A stretch of DNA of 64,000 nucleotides from Nemertoderma westbladi (taxonomy: Eukaryota; Xenacoelomorpha; Nemertodermatida; Nemertodermatidae): NCBI GenBank assembly GCA_032718475.1, contig JAUCBJ010001686.1:1-64000 (forward strand), given 5' to 3'. Each line of letters opens with the position of its first letter. The stretch's first letter is position 1. Under the pieces are notes generated by a model. The model made no database searches. It worked only from the letters and a program-made list of their open reading frames with translations, and was not told the DNA's origin. Of the stretch, positions 36,601 to 51,600 are shown piece after piece. Made by a program: the position numbers and the translations under genes.

Positions 36601-39600
36601 AGTAGGGAGGGCTGCTAATGTGTTGTGGATTACATATAAATGCTAACAAAGTAGGGAGGGCTGCTAATGTGTTGTGGATTACATATAAATGCTAACAAAG
36701 TAGAGAGGGCTGCTAATGTGTTATGGATTACATATAAATCCTAACAAAGTAGAGAGGGCTGCTAATGTGTTGTGGATTACATATAAATGCTAACAAAGTA
36801 AAGAGGGCTGCTAATGTGTTGTGGATTACATATAAATGCTAACAAAGTAGGGAGGGCTGCTAATGTGTTGTGGATTACATATAAATGCTAACAAAGTAGG
36901 GAGGGCTGCTAATGTGTTGTGGATTACATATAAATGCTAACAAAGTAGGGAGGGCTGCTAATGTGTTGTGGATTACATATAAATGCTAACAAAGTAGAGA
37001 GGGCTGCTAATGTGTTGTGGATTACATATAAATGCTAACAAAGTAGAGAGCAAGTAGAATCACTCAACAACTGAAAACAAATAAATTGGTCCCAGGCCCA
37101 AAGAAGGGCAACCTAACAACCTGCGGAATCTCATTAATCTCGATTGCTGCAAAGCTATACAACAGAATTCTATTAAATCGCATCAGGGATCCCATTGAGA
37201 GACTGCTCCGTGGAAATCAGAATGGGTTCCGTAAAGGTCGTGGGACCATGGAGCCTATTTTGGCACTTAGAAGGATAATTGAAGAATTATCAAAAAAGAA
37301 AGACAGGCATCTGGCTGTTATCTTTGTTGACTTCTTCAAGGCCTTTGATTCAGTCTCTCGCTCACGTATGTTCAGCATATGGAATTCCTGATGAAATTAT
37401 TGCAGCTATCAGATCACTGTACGATGGTTCCACCACGTTTGTGTCTACTGCTGATGGTGACACAGATCCATTCGAAGTCTTATGGGGAGTCCCTCAGGGA
37501 GACACACTTGCACCATTCTTATTCGTAATTGTGGTTGATTATGTTCTACGCATGTCCTTAGACCATCTTAATAAAGATGTGGTAATGACAATACCCCTTA
37601 CTGGAACAAGAAGTTTAAGAAATCCATCAAGGTACCTTACTGATCTGGTCTAGGTTTACTGTATTATTTACTTTAAACTTACGATATTGTGTTCAGCATT
37701 CCTTGCCATATGCGACTAAGATCCCGTATTATTTACTTTAAACTTACGATATTGTGTTCAGCATTCCTTGCCATATGCGACTAAGATCCCGTATTATTTA
37801 CTTTAAACTTACGATATTGTGTTCAGCATTCCTTGCCATATGCGACTAAGATCCCGTATTATTTACTTTAAACTTACGATATTGTGTTCAGCATTCCTTG
37901 CCATATGCGACTAAGATCCCGTAGATTAAAAACATAGTGGAATTTGGCCGGGGTTGGAAGCATTTTAACTTTAGTTTTCTGCCATAATTTACGGGTTACA
38001 GGTACGAGCTTTTCGATGACATCACAAATTTCATGTTTGAAACCTCTTTCCTGCAGGAGCAGTTAATAATAATAATAATAATTTTATTTATAACCCGCCT
38101 GTACAATAATAGCTCTAGGCGCACAGACTACGAAATAAGTAGAGTTCTAAAAATTCCAAATTATACAAATACAATGTAATATGAATTAATTAAGTAGAGT
38201 TTAAAATCGGCAATAGTGATAAGTAAAAGTTATAAGTAAAAGATCTCATTGCATTACAATGGAGTTCTAGTTGTTCGACTTTCTGGCCCAATGAGAGAAG
38301 TTCTTTATATATATTTGTATATTTACACCAAGAAGGTATTAGTTTTCCACAATTACATACAATAATAAATCAATAAATAATGCGGACCACTTGATTAAAA
38401 TAAATTAAATACGAACTGTAAAATACTCAACAGAAGTCGACTTATGGTACCGCACTGATTATTATTTATTTATCCACTGATTAAAAATTGGATAAAAATT
38501 AATTAGTAAATATGGGACATAAAATAATATATAAAATTAATTAGTAAATATGGGACATAAAATAATATATAAAATTAATTAGTAAATATGGGACATAAAA
38601 TAATATATAAAATTAATTAGTAAATATGGGACATAAAATAATATATAAAATTAATTAGTAAATATGGGACATAAAATTATATATAAAATTAATTAGTAAA
38701 TATGGGACATAAAATAATATATAAAATTACTTAGTAAATATGGGACATAAAATTATATATAAAATTAATTAGTAAATATGGGACATAAAATAATATATAA
38801 AATTAATTAGTAAATATGGGACATAAAATTATATATAAAATTAATTAGTAAATATGGGACATAAAATAATATATAAAATTAATTAGTAAATATGGGACAT
38901 AAAATAATATATAAAATAAATTAGTAAATATGCAAATTGTATGTATTTAATTCCAAACATATGGAGTAAAATGAACAACATGGTTATTAAAAGTTTTACA
39001 AAATAAATAAAATAATATATAAAATATTGTGCTATTAAAAAGTTTTATTTGGTTGTGGGGGGGGGGGGGGGGGGTCATTGGTTTAGGGTAAGGACCGCAA
39101 GAAACATCCCTGTACGGAGGCCCGAACTGGTTGCTGGGATACCCGGGCACATTGTATAGTGCTCCGAGCTGATTGCTGATTGGCCACACAATAAACAGCG
39201 ACACTCCTCGATTGGCCGCCAACAGTTCCGAGTGGCACATAGTTTATGATGGTAACCGTTGGCTACCAGCTGACCGGCTACCCGACGCCTATAACCAGTT
39301 AGATTGACCGGGTTAATAGCTGAGGAGTCGGGGTGGTCAATACTGGAAAGGATTGCGGTCGACGATGCGTATTTACTGATTCCAAACCAGAGTTTCCAAT
39401 AAAACGCACGTATGCGGTGGATGTGGTCGAGTTCGATTATATTTGGTTCTGTAGCGAAAATGTTGCAGCCGTAAGAAACAGACGGTAGGACGATCGCTAG
39501 CCATATTTTCCTTGCTGTGGCAATCGAAACAACGTTAAGTTTTACCTTTATTGCAATTCGCGTACAACAGGCAATCCCCTTGCGATACAGGTGGTCGTAA

Positions 39601-42600
39601 TGGGACCTAGGTCCGTTTTTGGTTGATAGCGTCACACCGAGATATTCGAATGAAGGTTGAAACTCGATGGGGGAACCATTGTATATCAGAACATCGCTTC
39701 GAGCCAACCGGCCACCGTTGCGAAATTTAACAGCTTTGGTTTTAGATATGTTGACCTTTAGGTCGTTGACCTCGCAATATTCAGATAGTTTGTTTAGTCC
39801 ATCCTGTACAACGCCTATGGATTCACCGGCAATAACGAGATCGTCTGCATACATAATTACCCAACAAGCTGCGATAGCAATGAATGCAGGTAGATCGGCG
39901 ACGAGGAGGCTGAACAACAGGGGTGAGAGTCGGTCACCTTGAACAACTCCGATCGATTGACTTATTGGGTCCATGATATACGGTCCAATGCAGATACATA
40001 CAAAGTTAACGGCAATGAGGGCCCATATCACACATATGAACTTCCTGCTAACTCCGTAACTGGACAGCTTCTTGCATAGGATCTCTCTGTTTACGGAGTC
40101 GAAAGCTTTAGAGAAATCCACGAATACACAGTATAAATGTCCACCTGATGGTGATAGGGCTTCATTTATTCGGTCGTAGAGGCATTTAACGGCCATAATC
40201 GTAGATCTGGCTGTGCGGAAACCGTATTGTTGCTCTGGTAAGATACCGAATAGCTCGGCCCATTTATATAGTCTCGAGCTTAGTATGGCGGTATATGTTT
40301 TTAATAAACATGATAGAAGCGCTATACCCCTATAGCTGTCGGGAGAGGATTTCGCTCCTTTCCCCTTGAACAGAGGGAGTAAATAGGAGGCGAGCCACGC
40401 AGTCGGGCAACTCGCTGTTGTGAAGCACAGCGAGAATAGTGCGAGTAGATATGGGAGGAGATGGCCGAAACCCCACTTCAGAGTTTCGTTGGTTACTCCA
40501 TCGGGCCCGGCTGCTTTGTTTAGTTTCTGATTCGAGACCGCCGCGGTAATTTCCTCGGCTCTATTTTCAGGTAGGTCTGGCAGGTTCGGAGCGCGGGTTG
40601 CTGTCAGCAGTTTGCTGAAATGGGTAAGCCACGATTCTTGTGGAACTTGGTGTGCAACAGGTTTCGGTTGTGGACCTTTCAATATGTTCCAAAACGAGGT
40701 TTTGTCAGACTCACAGTCCTCGATCAGTTTGTGTTCCTTCCTCGCCTGGAACAATTTTCTCTTGTTTGTTAACATGTGTTTGTATTCTCGATTCTGATCA
40801 CTATAGGTTCTATATGTACAAATTGATGGTCTATCTCGCATGGCATGTAGACTCGATGTCAGTTTCTTCCTTGCGGCATGACATTGTCTGTCAAACCAAG
40901 GTTTTGATTTTCGTGGGGTTGGTGTGGTTGAAGAGTTGATTATAGCTGATGTAATATATGAGCATGCAGAGTTGACTCCTTCATGAAGTGCCGATTGGAA
41001 CTCGTCTGGATTTAACAATTCGCCTCGTTTGTCAACGTCTATTGACCTCACGGCTTTAGTTCTATGCTGAGGTTTAGTTACTTCTCCGAGCGGCAATTCT
41101 AAACATACCCGTTGATGTTTCGTAGTTATCGTAGGTTGTACTTTCAATAATATATCCTCTGCGAGTTCGCTCTCCGCGAATACAAGATCAATAGAACTAC
41201 GTCCGTTCCAACAATAGTAGGTTGGAACGTCAGGATCATTCAGGCAATGTAGGCCGGCACCTAACAGGCCACTGCACAGCGTGTTGCCACGTTCAGCGGT
41301 TCCGTCGATACGACAGTTAAAGTCTCCTGCTAGGATGATTGGAAAATGGCAATTCGATCGAATCGTGTTTATGGCAGATACGAGTTCGAGTAATATTTCT
41401 GATGGGTCTGTATTCGGTGTGTAATAACAGGCTACGACAACGAATTTATCAACCCGCACAGCTAGGAGAGTTTTGCTGTTTATAATTTGCTTTTGTGTTA
41501 ACGAGTTTTTCCCATTTACAGATTACAAATTAGTAAATATGGGACATAAAATTATATATAAAATTAATTAGTAAATATGGGACATAAAATAATATATAAA
41601 ATTAATTAGTAAATATGGGACATAAAATAATATATAAAATAAATTAGTAAATATGGGACATAAAATAATATATAAAATTAATTAGTAAATATGGGACATA
41701 AAATAATATATAAAATAAATTAGTAAATATGGGACATAAAATAATATATAAAATTAATTAGTAAATATGGGACATAAAATAATATATAAAATTAATTAGT
41801 AAATATGGGACATAAAATTATATATAAAATAAATTAGTAAATATGGGACATAAAATAATATATAAAATTAATTAGTAAATATGGGACATAAAATAATATA
41901 TAAAATTAATTAGTAAATATGGGACATAAAATAATATATAAAATAAATTAGTAAATATGGGACATAAAATAATATATAAAATAAATTAGTAAATATGGGA
42001 CATAAAATAATATATAAAATTAAACAAGAGGATGAAGTTGACCGCCGCGTGACCTCAATCTTGCGTCCACTGGCTGAGTGACTTCATGTTTCCTCGGCAT
42101 TCAAGAAGGTGGTAGATATTTGGAACATCGCCACATAGCTTACAGACACAATCATCACCCGGAGAATGATACGATGAGATCGTGCAGTACTTATGGTGGA
42201 ATCCATGAATGGCGAACCTAGTGATCATGTGTCTGCTTGTAGAGATGGGATCGGTCCATTGTCTGTCTCTGAACGCAATCGATGAAAATAATTCTGATGA
42301 AATTGACATATATTTCTCAGTAATTACATCTAAGTATTTTTGATATTCAGAGGTATGTGGAAGACTTAATTTCCGGACGATTTCTTCAACCAGCTGTTTT
42401 TCTTCGCAGACAGCCAAGACCAGTCGATTTTTCGTCGTTTGTGTACTCTGATTACTTTCTTTAAGTAAGATGCCTTAATTATATCAATATCGTGCATATT
42501 TCTTGCCGATAGGAATGGCCAGATTTCTCGAAATCCGTACTCAATTACAGGTTGAACTTTCAGATGGAATAGCGCAATGGCAGTATTGAGCGAGAGTAAA

Positions 42601-45600
42601 TGAGGATTATTTATGGAATGTACTGCTTTTATCGCTTTACATATGAGAGCGAGTATATGCTTAATAAAATTGACTGTCGTCTGGAATACTACACCTAGGT
42701 ATTGATAAGAGTTAGATATAGATATTGTTTGTCCGTTAAAGTATAACTTGACATCGGCGCACAAACGTCCACCTCGCCGGAATTTTATAACCGATGTTTT
42801 GTCCAAGTTAACGGATAAATCATTTTAACGCACCAGGCTGCAGTGGCATCAAGACCAGCTTGAATTACATCCCTGGAGTCACTATAAAAGCAAATATCAT
42901 TATTTCACCAATGTGTAAAGATGATAGAAAAAATAAAGTATTGAGGGTCTTTAGCTGACAGACAGACGGACATGCCCCATTAGCCCTATATGAACCGTAT
43001 GCCAAGGCTCGCCGACTACGTGTCTCGCCCCACATACACGTTAACCTTTCTGGGATTCACCTATCAGGTATTCCCCTTTAAAACTTATATATATATATAT
43101 AGACCCCCACCTTTTCCTGTTAGTTGCCAGTACATAGTCTGATGCAGACCGGTAGGTCGAAAACGTTTCCTATTGTATCTTTATCTAATATAATATAACC
43201 AGCTTAAGACCCTCAATACTTTATTTTTTCTATCATCTTTACACTATGCTGCCGCTGGTGAATGCCTACCACTTCATCCGTTCGTTTTATTTCACCAATG
43301 TACTTCGCAAATCTCTTAATATAATAGACCAGATCATATGTATAAAATAAATAAAAACGGGCTTAAGGAGTCTCCCTGTAGTAGACCTCTAGTTTGCTGG
43401 ATAACTTTGGATTTCCGGAGTCCATCATAGATTTGAATGAAGTTTAAATTCAGAATTGCTATAATAATGTTAAGTAATTTTCCTCGAATGTTGAAAGAAT
43501 TTTTTAATTTAAGTAACAATTTATATCGCGGGACGGAGTCGAATGCCTTCCTAAAGTCTATGAACGCCCAGTAGAGAGGCTTTCTGGGTGTGGAGAGATT
43601 TAAATGAATTCTATTTATAAGTTAAGCCAGTGGCGCCGTGGTCCATTTTCCAGGCATAAACCCAAATTGTTCGATCGGGATCTTGTGAGATAGTAACTTT
43701 CTCAAGCGAGTTCCAATGAGGCCTGTAAATACCTTATAAACGATTGTACAGTAGTGAAATTCCTCTATATGCATCGGGATCGAAGCGCGAACCTTTTCCT
43801 TTAAAAAGGACTTTCATGAGGCTTGTTTTCCAGTAAGTCACCAGAGTTCCGGTGGATACAATCGCGTCGAACATTGCGGTTAGAATAAACAATATAACTG
43901 GGAGGGCGGTTTTCAGTACTTAAATAAGTGGTCGAAAGGTATCTTCTTCTTTTTGAGATGGAGTTTCAACTTCTCGGGAGTAGTTTTGGGTTTCAACCAA
44001 CCGACTCTGATATGGTATCGGGGGGCGGTCCTAGCTACTGCTTCGAGGCCTGCAGAGGTTTCCGAACCTGCCGAGCCTGTTGCTACGAGTACTGGCCAAT
44101 GAGCTGATACTCTTTTCGGGTTCTGGTTTCCCGGGCTGGTGGCCGAGGTAGCATTCTGGTGAGACTTTTCTGATTGAGGGTGATCGGGTACTGTACTCGG
44201 CTGACTCTGCAATCGACCACGTACCCTCCTACGTTTGGATGGATCTATCCATTCGTTCGGTTGGGGTTTGGAGATGTTCGGATCATCAGGATCGAGGTTG
44301 GAATTTGAACCAGATGAAGCTGAGGTTGGAATAGAACCGGTAGACACCGGCGGCGACGGCCTACTGCCGCTAGGGCGAGGTGTCGATTTCGGCTGCGTTT
44401 TCCCACTCACTTCACCTCTAATACAGATAGTTTCACGGTGAGCTTGCACTGTCTCTTGGCGAGCATCTGCTATTCGGCCAATGGCCATGGTAAACAGAGC
44501 GCTCCGCTCATCTTATATAAGAAATCGGTTATTGACTTCTCCTCATCGATTGACATGCTTTTCTTTTGCTTCGTCGTGCGGACCAGCGCAAGAACCTCGC
44601 TTTTTTGCAGAGTTAGGTAATCGTCCACACAGGACTCCATCTCATCATATAATTAATATGTTAGCCTACTGCTGTACTGCAGTGTGTAATTTGTCAACCG
44701 TTCAGTGGTTGTCCTGTCAACCGTTCAGCGGTTGTACCGTAAAAACCGCAATTAGCGTGGGATGATATTTTTCGCATTTATTTTTCCCTATATGAGAGGA
44801 GTTCTTTGTCTCTCTAGTCGCAATATTTTATCCCCGTAGTTCCTTGGACAAACTGTTGTAGTGCCGTGCTGCACATTGTCCGCAGTAGAAATCTACGCGC
44901 CCCCATTGGGTTCCTGATTTAGCAATACAAATGACCGATACCGCACAAGCGGAACCCGAGCAGCCGACCTCGAACTCCGTATCTCCATCAGTATGTGCAC
45001 CAGATACTGCTGCGCTATACAACGAATTCGTTTGTTGCTTTAGTCCAGAGATGCTTAGACGAGATGCACCCCCGGATGCTGTATTCCCGCGTCGCTTAGC
45101 CGAGATGCACCCCCGGATGACCATGGATATTCCCGTGTCGTGGTTTGTCGGTTTGCGACGACTTTAGTAATATTAACTTTATAGTCGATACATAACGGTT
45201 GAATTCGTGTAAATTTCCCTAAAACGTTATTCTAATCAAAACATTTTAAAGAAATTAAGACAAAGTTTGGTACTGAACAATGTGAAAGTACTGATATCAT
45301 GACGACTATCTGTTTCAAATATCCTATCCACACCATATCCCCACTAAAGTGCCCGGATATACAGTAACTGTAAATGGAGTAATAATCCTTACCGTAATAA
45401 AATTAAGAGTACAGTAACTTCTATATCGGGTAATAATCCTTACCGTAATAAAATAAAGTGTACATCAACTGTATATCGGGTAATAATCCTTACTGTAATA
45501 AAATAAAGTGTACAGTAACTGTATATCGGGTAATAATCCTTACCGTAATAAAATAAAGTGTACAGTAACTGTATATCGGGTAATTATCCTTACCGTAATA

Positions 45601-48600
45601 AAATAACCACATCCCATTGTTTTGAATATCTTATCGATTGAAGCATTTGATGGTAATGTGCAGTTGAATATATTAAATTGTCTCTTTAAACGCTGGGGAA
45701 TATCGTTGCGACCTCCACCCGGCTGTATCATCGCCGCTACATACTGTATATCAACGATATTTGTGAACTCTCCTGGTTTCTCCAAGTTATAGAATCCTGT
45801 AGGTGTAATAAAGTTTATAAGGAACATTAATAACTCGGTACAACCCAAGGTGACCTTGGTAAAACCCCCTTACATAGTGGGACGATATCTGCCACCACAA
45901 CCGCATGGAGCTGGACATTTTTAAACGAAGACTAAAACATTTTGTTCTCTTCATTATTCAAGATATTTTACTTCTATATAATATATTTCTCACGCGCTAC
46001 TACTAAGATCGGCATGCTGCATTACAGCTGCATTTTTATGAATGCTGTGCCGACTTGTCGACAAAATTGCGCCGCCACAACTCCCTATCATCCATGACAT
46101 TTGCTAGATCATCCGCATCTTCAAGGCCAGTGTCCTTTAAGATGCGTCTCAAGAAAGTCAAGGGCTGTCTACCATGCTTATTCACTCCATGAGGCTGCCA
46201 AAGTACAAGATTATGTACTGGCTGGTCCTCACGGCGAAAGCAATGTCCTGCAAAGCGGAGGCGATTTTGTTCTAGTGTCAAGCTTGGGGCAACCAATGAG
46301 ACACCTCCAATGTTATATAGTGTCTGGTTGGAGATGTGTGCATTGTACTTGATACAATGAACCCGGCGTAGCATTCTTGTGAATGTGCCATCCAGAGATT
46401 TGGTGTCCTCAGCAGTTAGAGCCCAGCATGGACTCCCGTAGAGGTGTACTGGAACTACTGCTGCTCTAAATAATCGGACCTTAAGTTTCCGATTAATTCT
46501 CGGTGACTTCCAAATCCTGGAAAGCCTATTCAAGGCTGCCCATGCCTTTCCTTTACGTATTCGAAGGTTCTCACCTGACTTCCGGTTCCATGATCCCAGG
46601 TAACAGAAGTCATCCACATGCTCAAGCATACCATCCTTTGAGCTTATGGTCATCCGGTCAGAGACTTGTTGATGACTTTCAAAGTTAACTGTCAAAATGT
46701 TGGTCTTTCTGGAGTTAATAAAAAGACCAACACTAGAAGCAGCCTGTTCTAATGAGCTGGGGAGCCGTTGGGCTCCCCCTAATGATTCTGAGAGTACTCC
46801 TAGGTCATCAGCAAAGTCTAGATCAGTTAGGTACTTGGCAGGATTTCCTCGACTTCTGGAGCCAGTAGGTGGAGTTATCATCACCCCATCCTCATTATGA
46901 TGATCTAAGGACATGCGTAGAACATAGTCAACCACAATAATGAACAAGAATGGTGCAAGTGTGTCTCCCTGGAGGACGCCCCATAACACTTCAAATGGTT
47001 CTGTGTCACCGTCAACAGTAGACACAAATGTTGTCGAACCATCGTATACTGATCTGATTGCTGCAATAATTTCATCAGGAATCCCATATAATGAAAGTAT
47101 GCTGAACATACGTGAGCGAGAGACTGAATCAAACGCCTTGAAGAAGTCAACAAAGATAACAGCCAGATGCCTGTCTTTCTTTTTTGATAACTCTTCAATT
47201 ATACTTCTAAGTGCCAAAATGGGCTCCATGGTCCCACGACCTTTACGGAATCCATTCTGAGTGTTAGGTTGCCCTTCTTGGGAACTGGCACCAACTTATT
47301 TGTTTTCATTTCTTGTGGGACTCTTGTTGTTCGGTACATGTCTACTATGATGGGATAGATGAGCTTTAAACACTGAGGTATTTTAAAGACCTCAGGACGA
47401 ACACCATCTACTCCACTGGCACGATTGGTCTTAATGCTCTTTGCAGCAGCCTTCATTTCTGCAAAGGAGATATCGCCAATGGGAATATCTGGGAGTACAG
47501 ACTCAGACGCTTTTACTTCTATAAAGTTATCAGGCAATACCCTGTCATTATTGAGGAGCCTTTCAAAGTGGGCCTTCCAACCATTGAGGCGATCGGCTGG
47601 TGATTCAGTCTTAACCTTGGACGCCTTAACGGGCACTTGGCGAATAAAACCAGATCTAACTTACGGGACGGAGAATGGGGTGATTTTTTCTTCATTTTTT
47701 TTTAAACTGTTTACGCCAGACTGACTGGCATTTAATTTATTATAATCAAAATTACTAAAATCACACAGCATTATAACGCAGTATAAACACTGAAATAAAA
47801 CGGGCCGTGCACAACAAATAAAAGTAATGAGTCTAGTAAAAGACCACTGGCAACTTGTGAAACCTCGTGGAGCACATAATGACACAGAGAAAAAAAATTA
47901 CGGTTATTAAAAGTTTATCAATACACAAGGATTAAATAATGGGTGGTTTGAATAAAAACCAAATAATTGGTGGATTAAAATTTGCTCTGTCTAGAAGCAA
48001 AAAAATGGAACAAAAACAATAACAGGAGCAATAAAGATCCTGTAAAATTAAAATAGTAGAGAATTATTATCATGAAAATTAAACTGAGGTACCCGGATTT
48101 AAAGTAAGTTGTGGTGCTCATAATTAATTGTGGAGTGAGAAAATTCGATGATTAAAGTTAAACTATTTCACAGCAAAATTTAAAATATATAGTCACACAT
48201 TTAGGTAGAAGGATTAAAATAATCACTGTCTACAAGCAATCATGTCATCATGGTACGGCTATTTACACAACTCATAAACCAAGAAAAAAAAATTAAAACG
48301 ATATAATAATAATAAGAGGGAAGCGAAATATTATATTATAGACCGAAATATTGTGAGACCCAGCTGTGACGAACTGAGAATGGTACACTAAGGCTATGAC
48401 AAGCAGCAATGTGGTCACTGCTCATACGTTCCTCTATGGAGAGCTCACCGGAATTGAGATGAGCAAGGATTGATCTAGCCGATTATCTATTAGATAGAAG
48501 ATAATTTAAGGATGGAACCGGGAAGTTTGCAAGGCATTTGCTGAAGACGGAACCCAAACCAGCATAGAGAGTTGGATCAGACAAGTAGACATTTTCCCGA

Positions 48601-51600
48601 AGTAGACATCGCAATAATCTGTTCAGCATGATGTTTGTGCAATAATGAAGCCGATGAAGTATCCTGATGCACTCGCGATACGCCTCAGTTGCAAGTTCTT
48701 GACAACCCAACATTGAGTAAACTATCGAGTTGGACACGTACGGACCAACATAAAAACCACGGACTATACGGTACGCAATCTCTAGATAGATCCTTGATCT
48801 GTGTGGAGCTGAAAGATCCCAACCCAAATCGTAACGTATACATCACAGCAGGAAGGGCGATTGTCCGCCAGAGGTATCCCACAGTGTGTACACTTAAACG
48901 ATGAACCGTCCAACCATTTCTGTGGAATCTGTCGGCCAATGCATAAAGCTTCTGTATACATTGTTAAAAGCGAATTGTGGATGGCATGATGACCAGAAAA
49001 CCCAGAAAGGTGAAAGTCTCCGAGGGTGGTATTAAGTTGTTACCAAACTTCAGGAAGGTAGGGATAGAGGCCAATTTGCCTAATTTGGCTCCAAAATCTG
49101 TTATGATATATGAAAATGCAGTTTAGGTATGCAGGTTCTATATATTAGGCTGGATTATACAACACTGTAGTATGATAAGAAAGACACAAGCAGAATGTAT
49201 TGACATGCAGATAAGACAAGTACTGAAGTACGACACAAGTACAATACTAGAGTACCGGTATTGTATATGATTGACAGTTACAATATCAGGGACGACCTAA
49301 CTAGATATAAGATATAAGTACATGTAAATATTGAATATATGAAATCACATCAACTCCCCTATCGAGATGAAATGTTTCTTTTCAGTTAATTACCTTCAGT
49401 TCATTGTTCCAGTTATTTACTTTCGGTTTAGAAATCGTAAAGCTGTTAATTAAATCCGAAATAGTTTGGAGCTTTCCTTAATCGGGAACTTTATGGCGAG
49501 TAGGTGGCGAGTTACTGTCATATTCATGCTCGGTGAGGTTGTCATGAAATTTAACTCGTGGGGTGGACGGAGGATTCAGTGTACGAGAATCATCAGTGGG
49601 CACCTTCCCTCCAGAATCTTGATTGGTAGGATCGATACGGGCGCGTATATGACGGCGGTTGCGCCACAGTGATCTACCAGACAACAGTTTCACAAGGTAG
49701 TTTCTTCCTTGTCTTTCTATTACTGTACCATGTTGTGACCATCGTTTTGTAGAATGATTTTGAAACCATACACTTTGGCCAATGGTTAAGGGTGTCAAAG
49801 GTCGGCGTAATTCGTTCTTTGTAGCGGTGTTTGTAGATTCGGACTGTGATTCATGAGTGTCATCGAGCCATTTAGAGGCAAAGGCTGATATATGACAAGG
49901 CACAATGGAACGTAAAGGGCGGCCGAAAATTAATTGTGCTAGTGAGTATCCGGAAGTACGCGGAGTATTGCGAAATTCTAGCAATCCAAGATGGAAGTTA
50001 TCACTATGAATGTCACCACCTGTGGTGGCAATCAGGTGTTTCATGGATTTTACAGCCGATTCGGCCAGACCATTGCTGGATGGGAAATGAGGCATGGATT
50101 GCACATGGTCAAATTTCCAATTGCTGGCAAAGGCTTTGAATGTTGATGATGTAAATTGGGGTCCTCCATCTGACCTGAATTTAACAGGAATGCCTGTGGC
50201 AGTAAAAAAATGCTTTAAAACATTTACAACTTTAGCGGAGTCTGGTTCATGCAAAAATTCTGCTACCTCTGGCCAACCTGAATAACGATCTACATATATG
50301 AGATATGCTTTCCCACCATGGTGACCTATATCGGCAGCGGTTTGTTCAAAAGGTCGAGAAGGGGGTGGGTCCCTAAGAAGCGGCTCGGCTGGTAAGGATG
50401 CCCGCCGTTCTTGGCATGGTTGACACATGCCAACTACATTAATGATGTCTGCGGACAGACCGGGCCAATATACGGTAAGCCGAGCACGCCGTTTGGTACG
50501 CTCAGTACCCTGATGAGATGCATGCAGGCGTCTTAATACTTCCTTTCTTTGACATTTTGGAATAATAATTCGGGAATCAAAGAGGGCTAGACCGTTATCT
50601 GTTGATAGATTGTCAGTTAAGCTGTAATAAGGAAGGAGGTATGCTGGTGCATCTTTCTTTTCAGGGAAACCGCGTTCTATAGATTGTACCAGCTCGCAAT
50701 AGTCTGAATCACTGGCAGCTGAATTGCGGAGTTTAGTTAATATTGGATGCGTGAGTGAGGTCATTCCTGGTGGATCTTCATCCTCATCAATCTGTTGCCC
50801 TATTGCGAATATATGAGCACAGATAAGATGTTGTAGTTCATCTTCAGCTAATTTGTCTTCCTCACTGGGCCCTTGAACATGAACAGGGACGTGATGCATC
50901 AGGAATATGATGGTTAGCTCCACTCTACCATTCGGTAACAAATGTGTAAGGTATAAGTTTCTCCTTCATTCTAAGCAATCGTGGATTGTCAATTGATGAT
51001 AATGATTTATCATTCAATATTGGTATCAATGGTTTGTGATCTGTGAGTAAATTTAAGTTTATTCCCAGTAGGTATAACCGACATTTCTGTACGGCATACA
51101 CGATGGCCAACATTTCCAATTCAACCATCGCATATCGCGATTCCGTATCTGAGATAAATCTAGATCCACACTGAACGAGATGCAATCAATTACAGTGTCT
51201 CTGCAAAAGAGCAAACCCAAGTCCCTTGGTTCGGGAGGCGTCAGTTTGCAGGACAGTTGGAAGGTGGGGGTCAAATGGCTGGAGCACAATGTGCACGGAG
51301 GTGGAAAATTTCTACCAAAATCTACAAGCAGCTACTGATGGAGTTGATCAGCATGCATTCTTAACATTCCTGGGAGACTTTAATGCAAGTCTGCATCAAT
51401 CACCTACATCGCCCTGGGTCTATAGCAATAGTGTTAACCGAAATTCTGTCCATCTTCAGGATTTTATCTCTGGAAATGGATTGTTTTCGGCTGGAACCCA
51501 GTTCAAGAAGCGAACTGGAAAGCTATGGACTCATAGTGGACCCAGTGGTCACAAGTCTCAGATAGACCATATTCTGTTTCGTAGGAAATACAGGAGCTCT

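Noticed and set aside
24455-37047. CRISPR array
   Set aside because: Units are contiguous 49-mers with no variable spacers, in a eukaryotic intron, and there are no cas genes.
44828-45167. Frames of 98 (minus) and 78 (plus) codons
   Set aside because: They overlap each other on opposite strands. The minus frame has one CxxC ('FYCGQC'), too little for a zinc-domain call.
51226-51291. ATG-side start of the 709-codon frame as the RTE start
   Set aside because: Bases 51226-51291 are gypsy sequence read antisense; the RTE part begins near 51292 without its own start.
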